A program made the position numbers and the translations under genes. Shown piece after piece: positions 1 through 7,616 of a stretch of DNA of 34,068 nt; position 1 is the stretch's first letter; each line of letters opens with the position of its first letter. Under the pieces are notes generated by a model, which ran no database searches, was not told the origin of the DNA, and saw only the letters and a program-made list of their open reading frames with translations. The DNA is from an uncultured bacterium (GTDB taxonomy: Bacteria > Actinomycetota > Coriobacteriia > Coriobacteriales > Eggerthellaceae), in NCBI GenBank assembly GCA_905215325.1, contig CAJMPP010000025.1, forward strand, positions 1 through 34,068, written 5' to 3'.

Positions 1-2
1 CC

Positions 3-54
3 CTTCGTTGCATCGCCAGGTGGACCCCTCGCTGGGAGCTTCGTTGCATCGCCA
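3..54. repeat. 16-bp direct repeat, two copies 36 bp apart
   Basis: CTTCGTTGCATCGCCA occurs at 3-18 and again at 39-54. It lies in the non-coding start of the window, upstream of the M20 amidohydrolase. Further copies could lie to the left, outside the window. No function can be assigned. Confidence 0.5.
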
Positions 55-170
55 TGCCGCCACCGCGGGGCTTGCCGCCCGCTCTCGCACGCCTTTCTGC
101 GTTTTCATGTGCGGTTTCGGTTGCTTCCCGCCGCTGGCGCGCCGCGCGCCGCGCAGGCGGGTGCCGCGTG

Positions 171-179
171 TGGTAGGCT
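171..179 (+). promoter_or_regulatory. Possible extended -10 promoter of the M20 amidohydrolase gene
   Basis: TGGTAGGCT fits TGn plus a -10-like hexamer (174-179), about 40 bases upstream of the start codon. No convincing -35 box is visible. Similar TGnTAnnnT elements lie upstream of several other genes in the window. Confidence 0.3.
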
Positions 180-221
180 AGCTGACCAAAAGAGAACGCA
201 CTCCTTCGAAAGGGGCCCGTC

Positions 222-1496
222 ATGACCGATACCTCATCCACGCTCCCTGCCGTTTACGCTGCTGCGAAAACCCCGCAGGCGGGCGCTGCTACCGCCAACC
301 TTGTCCGCGGTCTGGGCAACGCCGCGCAGCCTGACATCGTTGCCGCGCGCCGCCTGCTCCATCGCTTCCCCGAGGTGTCCGGTCATGAGGCCAACACACA
401 GAAGCTGCTGTGCAAGCAGCTCGATGACCTGGGCGTTCCGTATCAAAAGCTCGAAAACAACGGTATTATCGCCACCATCGCCGGCACTGCGCCCGGCGCT
501 TACGACGCCGATGGGGTGCCGGCGCGCCGGGTCGCCTTGCGTGCCGATATGGACGCGCTGCCCGTCACCGAGCAGACGGGCCTTCCCTTCGCTTCCAAGA
601 ACCCCGGCGTCATGCACGCGTGCGGTCACGACGCGCATATGGCCATGATGCTCGGCGCCGTGCGCATCCTGCGCGATGCCGCCGATTCGCTGGAAGGCGA
701 GGTGCGCATCATCTTCCAACCGGCTGAGGAAATTTCTATCGGCGCCCTTTCCATGATCAAGGCCGGCGCGCTCGAGGGCGTTGACGCCATTTACGGCGCG
801 CATATCTGGAGCGAGGTGCCCGCCGGCACCGTGTCCTGCGCACCCGGGCAGCGCATGGCCAACACCGATTGGTTCCGCATCGACATCGACGGCGTTTCGG
901 CGCACGGGTCCATGCCGCACAAGGGCGTGGACGCCGTGGTGGTGGGCGCCGAGATGGTTGCGGCGCTGCAGGTCCTGGTCAGCCGCGATGTTTCCCCGTT
1001 CGAACCTGTGGTGGTCACTGTGGGCGAGTTTCACGGTGGCGAAGCGCGCAACATCATGGCCGGCCACGCGTGGCTTACCGGCACGGTGCGCACGTGGTCC
1101 GAGCAGCTGCGTTCCGAGGTTCCCGACCGCCTAGAGCGCATCGTCAGCCGCATCGCCCACGCGTTCGGCGCGAAGGCGAGGTTCACGTTCGAGAAGGGCA
1201 ACGCCGGGCTTGCCAACGACCCCACGTGCGCCGAGGTGGCGCGCCAGGCGGTGCTCGATATGCTGGGCGAACAAGGAGTGGCGGACTATCGCGGCACGCT
1301 GTCGGGTGAGGATTTCAGCGAGTACCTTCGCTTCGTCCCGGGCGTGTTCTGTTTCGTGGGCACAAGGAATCCTCAGGCGGGAGCCGATCATCCGCAGCAC
1401 AGCTGCCACTACACCGTTGACGAGGACGTGCTTGCCAAGGGCAGCATGGTGGCGGCTCAATGGGCCTGCCGCATGCTCTCGGGCGCCAAGGAGTAA
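222..1496 (+). CDS. M20 family amidohydrolase (hippurate/IAA-amino-acid hydrolase-like)
   Basis: A 424-residue cytoplasmic metallo-amidohydrolase of the M20D type, which usually cleaves N-acyl amino acids or similar amides. No signal peptide is seen. The family metal site is intact: D111 in RADMDALPVTEQTG, C134 and H136 in MHACGHDAH, the glutamate pair E169/E170 in FQPAEE, H194 in GAHIW, and a C-terminal histidine-rich segment (QHSCHYTVDED). The dimerisation domain starts near residue 215 (DIDGVSAHGSMPHKGVDA). An AAAGG ribosome site lies just ahead of the ATG. The first ~35 residues, before the catalytic domain, are Ala/Thr-rich. The gene stands alone: the next one, moeA, has its own promoter. 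The substrate cannot be read from the sequence. Confidence 0.9.
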   Translation: MTDTSSTLPAVYAAAKTPQAGAATANLVRGLGNAAQPDIVAARRLLHRFPEVSGHEANTQKLLCKQLDDLGVPYQKLENNGIIATIAGTAPGAYDADGVPARRVALRADMDALPVTEQTGLPFASKNPGVMHACGHDAHMAMMLGAVRILRDAADSLEGEVRIIFQPAEEISIGALSMIKAGALEGVDAIYGAHIWSEVPAGTVSCAPGQRMANTDWFRIDIDGVSAHGSMPHKGVDAVVVGAEMVAALQVLVSRDVSPFEPVVVTVGEFHGGEARNIMAGHAWLTGTVRTWSEQLRSEVPDRLERIVSRIAHAFGAKARFTFEKGNAGLANDPTCAEVARQAVLDMLGEQGVADYRGTLSGEDFSEYLRFVPGVFCFVGTRNPQAGADHPQHSCHYTVDEDVLAKGSMVAAQWACRMLSGAKE

Positions 1497-1546
1497 CGCC
1501 GCTCGGCGAACGCGGTGAGCAGGGGGCGGGGGTGCGTTCACGAGGA

Positions 1547-1576
1547 GTAACGCCCCGTCGGGTTTGCGGGCGTTAC
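1547..1576 (+). terminator. Hairpin after the M20 gene, possible terminator
   Basis: GTAACGCCC (1547-1555) pairs perfectly with GGGCGTTAC (1568-1576) around a 12-base loop, 50 bases past the stop codon. There is no U-run, so termination is uncertain. Confidence 0.35.
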
Positions 1577-1814
1577 GTCCTTCGCGATGGCCTGGCTGGC
1601 GTGGCCGAAGGTGCCGTTGACGGATTGATTTGCGCGCGTTGCGCCTTTGCGATGGCCTGGCGAACACGCTTTCGTCCCCCAGTTCACGACGCGTGAGGGA
1701 TGGCGCCGCGCGGGTGAAGGCGGTGAACGCGCTCCCTCTCGTCCCCGGCGGCGAACACTCCTCCGTCCCCTGTTCGGGGTTTGCGTGTGCTGCGTCCTTT
1801 TCGATGGCCTTGTC
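1561..1814 (+). repeat. Three diverged copies of a ~35-bp motif in the moeA upstream gap
   Basis: The 393-bp gap before moeA has no credible gene. It holds a motif of the form TTTGCGnGCGTTnCG followed by CCTTnGCGATGGCCTGGC. Copies start near 1561, 1627 and 1778; the third is the most diverged. A second pair, GGCGAACAC then CGTCCCC, recurs near 1659-1680 and 1750-1770, so the whole stretch looks like an old, decayed duplication. Confidence 0.55.
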
Positions 1815-1844
1815 GATATCCGTGCCGTTTTATTCGGCAAGCGG

Positions 1845-1850
1845 TATAAT
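1845..1850 (+). promoter_or_regulatory. -10 box of the moeA promoter
   Basis: A perfect TATAAT at 1845-1850, with only a weak -35 (GTGCCG, 1822-1827, 17-bp spacing). The predicted transcript would start near 1857, inside any longer reading frame. This supports the ATG at 1890 as the moeA start. Confidence 0.55.
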
Positions 1851-1889
1851 GCAGTGGTTCAATATCATTCGCAATCGAAAGGACATGCC

Positions 1890-3146
1890 ATGCCGGAGAT
1901 GATCTCGGTCGAGCAAGCGCGTGACCTGGTGTTATCGCACGTTTCCCAGTTGCCTGCGGAAACAGTCCCCGTGTTGGATGCGGCCGGCTGCGTTGCCGCC
2001 GTCGACCTGAAAAGCGATATCGACATCTCGCCGTTCGCCCATGCCGCCATGGACGGGTTCGCCATGCGCGCCGCCCAGCTGCAGTTCGCAAGCCCCGAAT
2101 CGCCCGTCGAGCTGGACGTTATCGCGGAGGTTGCCGCCGGAGACACCTTCGAGGGCGACATCCCCGAGGGCGCATGCGTGCGCATCATGACCGGTGCGCC
2201 GCTGCCCGCGGCCGCCGACGCCGTGGTGAAGTACGAGATCGTGCGCAACGTGGAAGGCGACGGCCGCCCCGGCAGCCGCGTTGCCTTCGAGGCTCCCGCC
2301 AAGCTGCGCGGCAACGTACGCGAAGCGGGCGAGGAGGCGCGCGCCGGCGAGGCCGTCGTGCGCGCCGGCGAGGTCATCAACGCCGCCGGCGTGGGCTTTC
2401 TGGCCGGCTGCGGCGTGACCGAGGTTCCCACCCCGCGCCGTCCGCGCGTTGCCATCATCTCCATCGGCAGCGAGCTCGTGCCGCCCACCCAGGTACCCAC
2501 CGCCGGCAAGATCCGCAACTCCAACGGCTATGCGCTGGCCGCGGCCGCCCGTGCCGCGGGCGCGCTTCCCACCATGCTGCCCATCGTGGAGGACTCGCTC
2601 GAGGCTTTGAAGGCTGCGGTGCTCGAAGCGGTGCGCGAGTACGACTTCGTGGTCACCAGCGGCGGCGCCTCCGATGGCGACTTCGACTTCATCAAGCCCT
2701 GCGTCGAGCAAACCGGTGAGCTGCTCATGACCCGCGTGAACATGCGACCGGGCAAAGCGCAGACGTTCGGCTTGGTCAACGGCACGCCCGTGTTCGGCTT
2801 GCCGGGCAACCCGGCTGCGGCGTACTGCGGCTTCGAGATGCTCATCCGTCCGGCGCTGCGCAAGATGCAGGGGTATTCCAACCTGCAGCGCCCGCTCGTG
2901 AAGGCGCGTCTTGCGCGCGACGCGAAGAAGGGCGACACGCGCCGCATCTACCTGCGCGCCACCATCACGAAGGACGCCGACGGCGCCTATACGGTCGAGC
3001 CGGCGAAGAACCAGAGCTCGGGCCTGTTCGGCGTCATCCAACGCAGCAACTGCCTGGCCATCCTGCCCGAGGGCGGGGAAGGCCGCACGGCGGGAAGCGT
3101 GGTCGAGTGCATCCTGCTCGATGTCAACGAGGACGTGTGCCTGTAG
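1890..3146 (+). CDS. moeA: Molybdopterin molybdenumtransferase MoeA
   Basis: A 418-residue cytoplasmic enzyme that inserts molybdate into adenylylated molybdopterin, the last step of Moco synthesis. The MoeA signatures are in order: SPFAHAAMDGFAMR near the N-terminus, VRIMTGAPLPAAADAVV, GNVREAGEEARAGE, the MogA-like core with TSGGASDGDFDFI, then RPGKAQTFG and FGLPGNPAA, and a C-terminal beta domain. The frame is open further upstream to 1647, but the start at 1890 (MPEMISVEQA) has a GAAAGGA ribosome site six bases away and lies just downstream of the TATAAT. A MoaB/Mog gene follows 194 bp later, so the two probably serve the same pathway. No molybdenum transporter or other mo genes are present in the window. 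Confidence 0.95.
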   Translation: MPEMISVEQARDLVLSHVSQLPAETVPVLDAAGCVAAVDLKSDIDISPFAHAAMDGFAMRAAQLQFASPESPVELDVIAEVAAGDTFEGDIPEGACVRIMTGAPLPAAADAVVKYEIVRNVEGDGRPGSRVAFEAPAKLRGNVREAGEEARAGEAVVRAGEVINAAGVGFLAGCGVTEVPTPRRPRVAIISIGSELVPPTQVPTAGKIRNSNGYALAAAARAAGALPTMLPIVEDSLEALKAAVLEAVREYDFVVTSGGASDGDFDFIKPCVEQTGELLMTRVNMRPGKAQTFGLVNGTPVFGLPGNPAAAYCGFEMLIRPALRKMQGYSNLQRPLVKARLARDAKKGDTRRIYLRATITKDADGAYTVEPAKNQSSGLFGVIQRSNCLAILPEGGEGRTAGSVVECILLDVNEDVCL

Positions 3147-3186
3147 TCGGCGCGCGTTGGCCGCTTAGCAAGCTCGGCCGTGGGCC

Positions 3187-3297
3187 GGAAGGTCTGCCGC
3201 CGAGACAGCCGGGAAGGCCTGCAGCCCCGATGATCGGGAAGCGTCCGATTCCGAAAGCCGGGCTGCGGGCGGGAAGGCCTGCGGCCGAGACAGCCGG
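3187..3297 (+). repeat. 26-bp direct repeats between moeA and moaB
   Basis: GGAAGGTCTGCCGCCGAGAC and following bases (3187-3212) recur at 3272-3297 with two changes. A shorter third copy of the GGAAGGCCTGC part lies near 3212. The repeats fill most of the gap between the two Moco genes. They may act as spacer or mRNA structure; no function is shown. Confidence 0.5.
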
Positions 3298-3340
3298 CAC
3301 ACGGTTCGCCGGCGCTTAACCTTTATATAAGGAGGAACCA

Positions 3341-3838
3341 ATGACCGAACACGATCACGCGTCCACGCCCATCACGTTCGCCATCATCACCTGCTCGGAT
3401 ACGCGCGGCATGAAGCAGGACACCGCCGGCGCGGCGCTCGAGCAGCTTATCGCCGACAACGGCTGGGTATGCAAAAGCCACGTGGTGGTGAAGGACGAGG
3501 TGCCGCAGATCAGCGCCGCCATCGTGGAGGCGTGCGACACCATCGACGCCGACGTTGTGCTGACCTGCGGCGGCAGCGGCTTGTCGCTGCGCGACGTCAC
3601 ACCCGAGGCCACGCAGGCCGTATGTGATCGTAACGTGCCCGGTATCGCCGAGGCCATGCGCGCCCACAGCCTGGCCATCACGCCGTTCGCCATGCTCTCG
3701 CGCGCGCTGTGCATGCAGCGCGGCACGCACCTGGTGGTGAACCTCCCGGGCAGCGAGAAGGCCGCTCGCGAGAACTGGGATGGCATCGTAGCTGCTCTTC
3801 CGCACGCCGTGAAGATGATGGCCGGCGGTGGCCACTAG
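3341..3838 (+). CDS. MoaB/MogA family molybdopterin adenylyltransferase
   Basis: A 165-residue single-domain protein of the MoCF-binding fold. It activates molybdopterin by adenylylation so that MoeA can load molybdate. The typical motif TCGGSGLSLRDVTPEAT lies in the middle, preceded by ITCSDTRG at the N-terminus (the usual TxSDxR signature) and followed by PGSEKAARENWD near the C-terminus. The length is normal for MoaB/Mog. A strong ribosome site (AAGGAGG) precedes the ATG by six bases. It lies downstream of moeA on the same strand and is probably cotranscribed with it. MoaB and MogA cannot be told apart reliably from the sequence alone. Confidence 0.9.
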   Translation: MTEHDHASTPITFAIITCSDTRGMKQDTAGAALEQLIADNGWVCKSHVVVKDEVPQISAAIVEACDTIDADVVLTCGGSGLSLRDVTPEATQAVCDRNVPGIAEAMRAHSLAITPFAMLSRALCMQRGTHLVVNLPGSEKAARENWDGIVAALPHAVKMMAGGGH

Positions 3839-3949
3839 AGACCAGCGCGTTCCCACCGCACCATGCTTCCACCCATTATGCTTCCACCGCACCATTAAGG
3901 CTGGAGCCGCGGCAGCTACCAAGATGAGCAGCAATGTATAGCGCAAAGG

Positions 3950-4008
3950 ACGCCTGCTTTAGCCTATCGCGGCCGAAGCAGGCGTTTCCGAAGCAGGCGT
4001 TTTCTTTC
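3950..4008 (+). terminator. Terminator after moaB with a doubled right arm
   Basis: The left arm ACGCCTGCTT (3950-3959) can pair with either of two tandem AAGCAGGCGT copies (3976-3985 and 3991-4000). The second copy is followed by TTTTCTTT, a good termination tail. The 15-bp tandem unit is CCGAAGCAGGCGTTT. Confidence 0.6.
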
Positions 4009-4015
4009 GTGAGCT

Positions 4016-4067
4016 GCGAAGAATCGTTCATTTTGGCCGTCTCTGGACAAGATGAACGATTCTTCGC
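4016..4067 (+). repeat. Long hairpin 1 (20-bp stem)
   Basis: The arm 4016-4035 (starting GCGAAGAATCGTTCA) pairs with 4048-4067 over 20 positions with one wobble, around a 12-base loop. It is homologous to the hairpin at 4161-4210. Stem changes between the two are compensated, which points to selection on structure. It may be a REP-like element, structured RNA or protein-binding palindrome. Confidence 0.7.
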
Positions 4068-4160
4068 GAGATATAGCCCTCAGAAGTGCGGTTTTGAGGA
4101 GAAATGGCTCTCCATGAGCAAAAAATCGTCGAAAAGGTCCACCACGTAGCGTGTAAGCGA

Positions 4161-4210
4161 GCAAGAATCGCTCGTTTTGGCCACAGGCGGACAAAATGAG
4201 CGATTCTTGC
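4161..4210 (+). repeat. Long hairpin 2 (19-bp stem), homologue of hairpin 1
   Basis: The arm 4161-4179 (starting GCAAGAATCGCTCG) pairs with 4192-4210 with one wobble. The flanks of the loop (TTTTGGCC and GGACAA) match hairpin 1, and both hairpins have the same orientation. The stem differs from hairpin 1 at T-A to C-G and A-T to G-T positions. Confidence 0.7.
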
Positions 4211-4232
4211 CTTGCCCCGCAAACAAAACCCG

Positions 4233-4372
4233 GCCAGGTGTCGACATTTGAGCGGATAGTTCGTGCTTCGTTTTCGGAAGGAGGGGCCGCACCCCCAGGC
4301 GTCGGACTCCGGACACATAACCCTCCGTCCCCAAGTGTCAGGCCGCGGGCGAAATGGCGCTAGCTCCCGTTT
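4233..4372 (+). repeat. 140-bp dispersed repeat, copy 1
   Basis: Runs from CCAGGTGTCGACATTTGAG to GCTAGCTCCCGTTT and is highly similar to 5401-5542 in the same orientation. It contains the short core GACACATAACCCTCCGTC with CCCCAAGTGTCAG, which recurs alone elsewhere in the window. The core has GACAC and GTGTC ends that can pair. Together with copy 2 it brackets the zinc-ribbon gene. Confidence 0.8.
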
Positions 4373-4440
4373 ATCGCAAGCTGCATGCTGAAGGCAATGC
4401 GTGCAAGGGGGCCTCCCGATTGTTGTAGCGCAAATACGGC

Positions 4441-4479
4441 AGCGGGTCCTGCAGCTCGGTTTGAGCTGCAGGACCCGCT
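4441..4479 (-). terminator. Strong hairpin downstream of the zinc-ribbon gene
   Basis: AGCGGGTCCTGCAGCTC (4441-4457) pairs perfectly with 4463-4479 around a 5-base loop. It lies about 110 bases past the stop of the minus-strand zinc-ribbon gene and probably ends its transcript, though there is no clear U-run on that strand. Confidence 0.45.
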
Positions 4480-4591
4480 TTGCGTTGGGATGCGTGTTGT
4501 GCCGCGGCGTCGTCTTGCGTTTCGCGATACATCGTGTCGTTTTGCATCTCGCAACCTATAGCGCTGTTTCGCCTGGTGAAGCGCGTGTCGT

Positions 4592-5170
4592 TTACTCGTC
4601 CTTCTGAGCTACCAGCAGCAGGATGCCGGAAACCATGTTTAGGAACAGCAGAGTGCAAACGCCAAGGGCCACGGTATTGGGCTTTTTGCCCTTGTAGACG
4701 CCCCAGGAGCGAACGGTCATGGGAATGCCCCAGGCCAAGGGGACAAGACCGATGCCGAGCGTTGCAATGCCGCCGATTCCGATGACGACCAGGGCAACGA
4801 TGTTCATGATGAACGCGATCAGGCGCAGCGTTTGGTTGCTTCCCTCCACGACGTACGTTTTCTCGGGTATGGGGGTGCCGTAAGGCGGCTGCGGCGCGGC
4901 GTACGGTTGCTGCGGCGCAGCGGCGTAGGGCTGGGGTGCGGCCGGCTGCTGGGCGGCAACGTATTGCTGCGGGGCTACGGCCGGCTGCTGGGCGACCGGC
5001 GGGACCGGAGCTGCAGGCGGAACCGGCGCGGCAGCTGCAACAGGAGCTGCCGCGGCCTCGGGCGTGGTAGGTGCTTCGGGCTGCGGCGCCGCGGCGTTCA
5101 GGGGCGTTCCGCAGTTACCGCAGAACTTCGCATCGGCGACGTTCTCGGTTGCGCAGTTGGGGCATAGCAT
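4592..5170 (-). CDS. Zinc-ribbon membrane protein with Pro/Ala/Gln-rich linker
   Basis: 192 residues of unknown function. A zinc ribbon opens the protein (C3-x2-C6 and C17-x2-C20 in MLCPNCATEN and FCGNCGTPL). A low-complexity linker follows, rich in Pro, Ala, Gln and Tyr (about 25-105), then hydrophobic segments at about 117-150 and 166-188 with a short basic loop (YKGKKPN) between them. This layout is common in small bacterial zinc-ribbon membrane proteins with no assigned role. The start has ATGGAG about nine bases upstream. The gene is on the opposite strand to its neighbours and is bracketed by two 140-bp direct repeats, which may mark an acquired segment. Membrane topology and any partner are unknown. 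Confidence 0.8.
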   Translation of the reverse strand: MLCPNCATENVADAKFCGNCGTPLNAAAPQPEAPTTPEAAAAPVAAAAPVPPAAPVPPVAQQPAVAPQQYVAAQQPAAPQPYAAAPQQPYAAPQPPYGTPIPEKTYVVEGSNQTLRLIAFIMNIVALVVIGIGGIATLGIGLVPLAWGIPMTVRSWGVYKGKKPNTVALGVCTLLFLNMVSGILLLVAQKDE

Positions 5171-5400
5171 GGCGGTACTCCATTTCTCTTGTCCCGGGCG
5201 GGCCTTGCGAATGGATTGATTGCGAACCGCTGCCAGCCCGTAAACTACTTGTGCTTATCGTAGCTTATCGGTGCAGTTTTTATGGACGGCTCCGATGAAA
5301 AGCGTTGCATAGTCCCGGTAAGCGCAGGGGGAGTGGGGTTCGAAAGCACGCGTCGCGCAGGCACGTTGTAGGGCGATTGTTTGCGCCGATCGGTTTACTC

Positions 5401-5542
5401 GCCAGGTGTCGACATTTGAGCGGACGGTTCGTGCTTCGTTCTCAGAAGGAGGGGTCTGCGCCCCCCAGGCGTCGGGTTTCGGACAGATAACCCTCCGTCC
5501 CCAAGTGTCAGGCCGCTGGCGAAATGACGCTAGCTCCCGTTT
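5401..5542 (+). repeat. 140-bp dispersed repeat, copy 2
   Basis: The second copy of the element at 4233-4372, in the same orientation, differing at scattered positions and by small indels. It lies just upstream of the alr promoter. The remainder of the 5171-5707 gap holds the zinc-ribbon gene's own upstream region, with a GATAAGC motif repeated near 5250-5270, and the alr leader. Confidence 0.8.
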
Positions 5543-5592
5543 GCTGCCGGTATCTGCAGGGTTTGCGCAGAAGCGTTCCCGCATTTCCCCAG

Positions 5593-5601
5593 TGATATAC
5601 T
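5593..5601 (+). promoter_or_regulatory. Extended -10 promoter of alr
   Basis: TGATATACT matches TGn plus TATACT closely. No -35 box is seen at the right distance. Transcription would start near 5608, giving a ~100-base leader. This rules out a start codon at 5603 and supports the ATG at 5708. Confidence 0.55.
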
Positions 5602-5707
5602 TGTGTCCGCTATACGGGAGACCCGTTGCGTGTCGCGGCTTCGCCGTGCGTCGGCATCGCCGACCTGCGTATTCGGGCAAAGCAATGGTTTCAAGAGGGT
5701 GCAGAAC

Positions 5708-7177
5708 ATGGCAGACAATACTCAGCTTCCCAACGGTTTCACCGGTTTCGCGTTTCGCAAGCCGGCGGGCGGTACCAGCGCGGCGGACGCCATCCGCGAG
5801 CGCGAAGCCCAGCGCGCGGCTCATGCCGGCCAGCCTGTGCCTGCGCAAACGCCTCGCCGTGGCGGGGTTAGCGGCTTCCTGACCGAGCGCGAAGCGGCTT
5901 CCGATGCTGCCAACGAGGTGCGCGGCGCATTCCAATACAATCGCGACCACGAGGAAACGGCGGCCGCTTATTCCGCAGACGGCGAAAATCCCGAGGGCCG
6001 CGTTGAGTTCGACCCTGAGAAGCTGGCCACCATCCCTGAGAAGGACCGCCGCTGGGCCTGGCTCGAGATCGACCTGAACGCCATCCGACACAACGCCTCC
6101 GCCGTCAAGAAGATGATCGGCTCGGGTCGCCATATGATGGCCGTCGTGAAGGCCGACGCATACGGCCACGGTGCGGTTCGCGTTGCGAAGACGGCGCTGA
6201 ACTCCGGCGCCGACTATCTGGGCGTCGCCACGGTCGACGAGGGCATCAAGCTGCGAGAAGGCCTGGTCAACGCACCCATCCTCATGCTCGCCGAGCCGCC
6301 TGCAAGCGCTATCCCGCTGCTGCTCGCCTACAAGATCATGCCGGCGGTGTACTCTCCCGAGTTCGCCATCAAATATGCGGAGGCCGCGGACTCCATGGGG
6401 CTGCGCGCGCCGTATCATCTGGCCATCAACACGGGCATGAACCGCATCGGCGTGCGCTGGGACGAAGTGGTGAACTTCATGCATCAGATCGGCTTCCACC
6501 GCGCGCTCGAGCTTGAGGGCGTGTTCACGCACTTCGCCACGGCGGATTGCCCGGAAACGCTTGACTTCCATATCCAGGCGAAACGCTACATCGAGGCCGT
6601 CGAGGCGCTGCGCGCGGCGGGTATCAACCCTGGCATCGTGCACTGCGCGAATTCCGCCGCCGCCATCCGCTACCCCGACGTGCGCTTCGACATGGTGCGT
6701 CTGGGCATCGGCCTGTACGGCTACCAGCCCTGCCCTGAGACCACGCCGCTCATCGAGCTGCGCCCGGCCATGAGCGTGCACGCGCGCATCACCGACACGC
6801 GTCTGGTGCCCATGAGCGAGGGCGTCAGCTACGGGCTGAACTACCGCAGCCCCGGCAGCGTGAAGATCTGCACCGTGCCCGTCGGGTACGGCGACGGTCT
6901 GCGTCGTGGGCTGTCAAGCCGCACCGACTTCCTGGTCGACGGCGTGCGCTGCCGCCAGGTGGGCAACATCTGCATGGACCAGTGCATGTTCGAGGTCGAC
7001 CTGCGCAGCTATGCGCGCCGTCGCCGCGTCGATCCCCAGGTGGGCGACGAGGTCCTTATCGTGGGCCAGCAGGGCGATGCCATGGTCACCATCGAGGAGA
7101 TGTGCGAAACCCTGGGCACCATCCCGCACGAGCTGTGCATCGGCTTCGCCCAGCGCATGCCGCGCTACTACGTGTAG
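5708..7177 (+). CDS. alr: Alanine racemase with long N-terminal extension
   Basis: A PLP enzyme that makes D-alanine for peptidoglycan. From the chosen start it has 489 residues, about 110 more than a usual Alr. The catalytic part begins near residue 115 (WAWLEIDLNAIRHN). K148 in AVVKADAYGHG is the PLP lysine, and the tyrosine of GVSYGLNYRSP matches the second catalytic base. The barrel and C-terminal beta domain are complete (VGYGDGLRRG, GNICMDQCMFEV). The extension is hydrophilic, rich in Ala, Arg and Glu, has no signal peptide and looks disordered. The start at 5708 has AGAGGGTG upstream and fits the promoter at 5593-5601. The gene converges on proC. Confidence 0.93.
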   Translation: MADNTQLPNGFTGFAFRKPAGGTSAADAIREREAQRAAHAGQPVPAQTPRRGGVSGFLTEREAASDAANEVRGAFQYNRDHEETAAAYSADGENPEGRVEFDPEKLATIPEKDRRWAWLEIDLNAIRHNASAVKKMIGSGRHMMAVVKADAYGHGAVRVAKTALNSGADYLGVATVDEGIKLREGLVNAPILMLAEPPASAIPLLLAYKIMPAVYSPEFAIKYAEAADSMGLRAPYHLAINTGMNRIGVRWDEVVNFMHQIGFHRALELEGVFTHFATADCPETLDFHIQAKRYIEAVEALRAAGINPGIVHCANSAAAIRYPDVRFDMVRLGIGLYGYQPCPETTPLIELRPAMSVHARITDTRLVPMSEGVSYGLNYRSPGSVKICTVPVGYGDGLRRGLSSRTDFLVDGVRCRQVGNICMDQCMFEVDLRSYARRRRVDPQVGDEVLIVGQQGDAMVTIEEMCETLGTIPHELCIGFAQRMPRYYV

Positions 7178-7616
7178 ACGGGGAAACGGGGCTGCGCCGG
7201 AGCGACCTCGCTGCAGGCGTCCTGGCTCGAGGGCTTTCGCCGGGGCGATTCCGCGTCAAAAGATCCTGCTCAAATCTCCCATTCTGCTTCAGTTGTCAAA
7301 GCTGGCACGTGGTGACTCTTTTCAAGCGAATGAAAAGGCCTTCTGCTTCCCCGTGATCGGGATGCAGAAGGCCTTTTTGCGTATGCGGGTTTTGGGGGCT
7401 AGGCGCACCATCGGTTTCGGGTCCCTGATCTGCCAGGATGGCCGGGACGCACGTTCAACGATGGCTCGGATAGGATGCGATATCGAGCCTTGAGGCGCCC
7501 CGACGCGCTATTCGATGAGTGCCGCCGCCACAATGGCAGCTTGGGAATCCTGCTGTTTCCATTTGCGGCGTCTTTCGTCGTGGTTGGCGTTCTCTCTGGC
7601 GAGCCCCGCCTTCCCC
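7178..7616. other. Gap between convergent alr and proC
   Basis: Apart from the terminator at 7333-7378, nothing recognisable is seen. The open frames in it are antisense extensions of proC or short spurious frames. Confidence 0.5.
7333..7378 (+). terminator. Rho-independent terminator after alr
   Basis: AAAAGGCCTTCTGC (7333-7346) pairs perfectly with GCAGAAGGCCTTTT (7364-7377), ending in a T-run. The A-rich 5' side could also stop transcripts coming from proC on the other strand. Confidence 0.9.

Larger units (their letters stand above)
3839..4591. other. Gene-poor, repeat-rich interval after moaB
   Basis: About 750 bp without a credible gene. It contains small tandem repeats (ATGCTTCCACC twice near 3863-3888), a terminator (3950-4003), two long related hairpins (4016-4067 and 4161-4210), one copy of a 140-bp repeat (4233-4372) and a 17-bp-stem hairpin (4441-4479). 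Short open frames here run through the hairpin arms and are judged spurious. Confidence 0.6.

Noticed and set aside
3..54. CRISPR-like 36-bp period at the window start
   Set aside because: Only two copies of a 16-bp match; no array can be claimed.
3934..4334. Short open frames on both strands, some with repeated peptides such as GQNERF
   Set aside because: The repeated peptides simply reflect the DNA hairpin arms. There is no ribosome site, and the frames differ between the two hairpins.
5320..5345. tRNA-like GGGTTCGAA string
   Set aside because: No cloverleaf can be drawn around it, and there is no acceptor stem.
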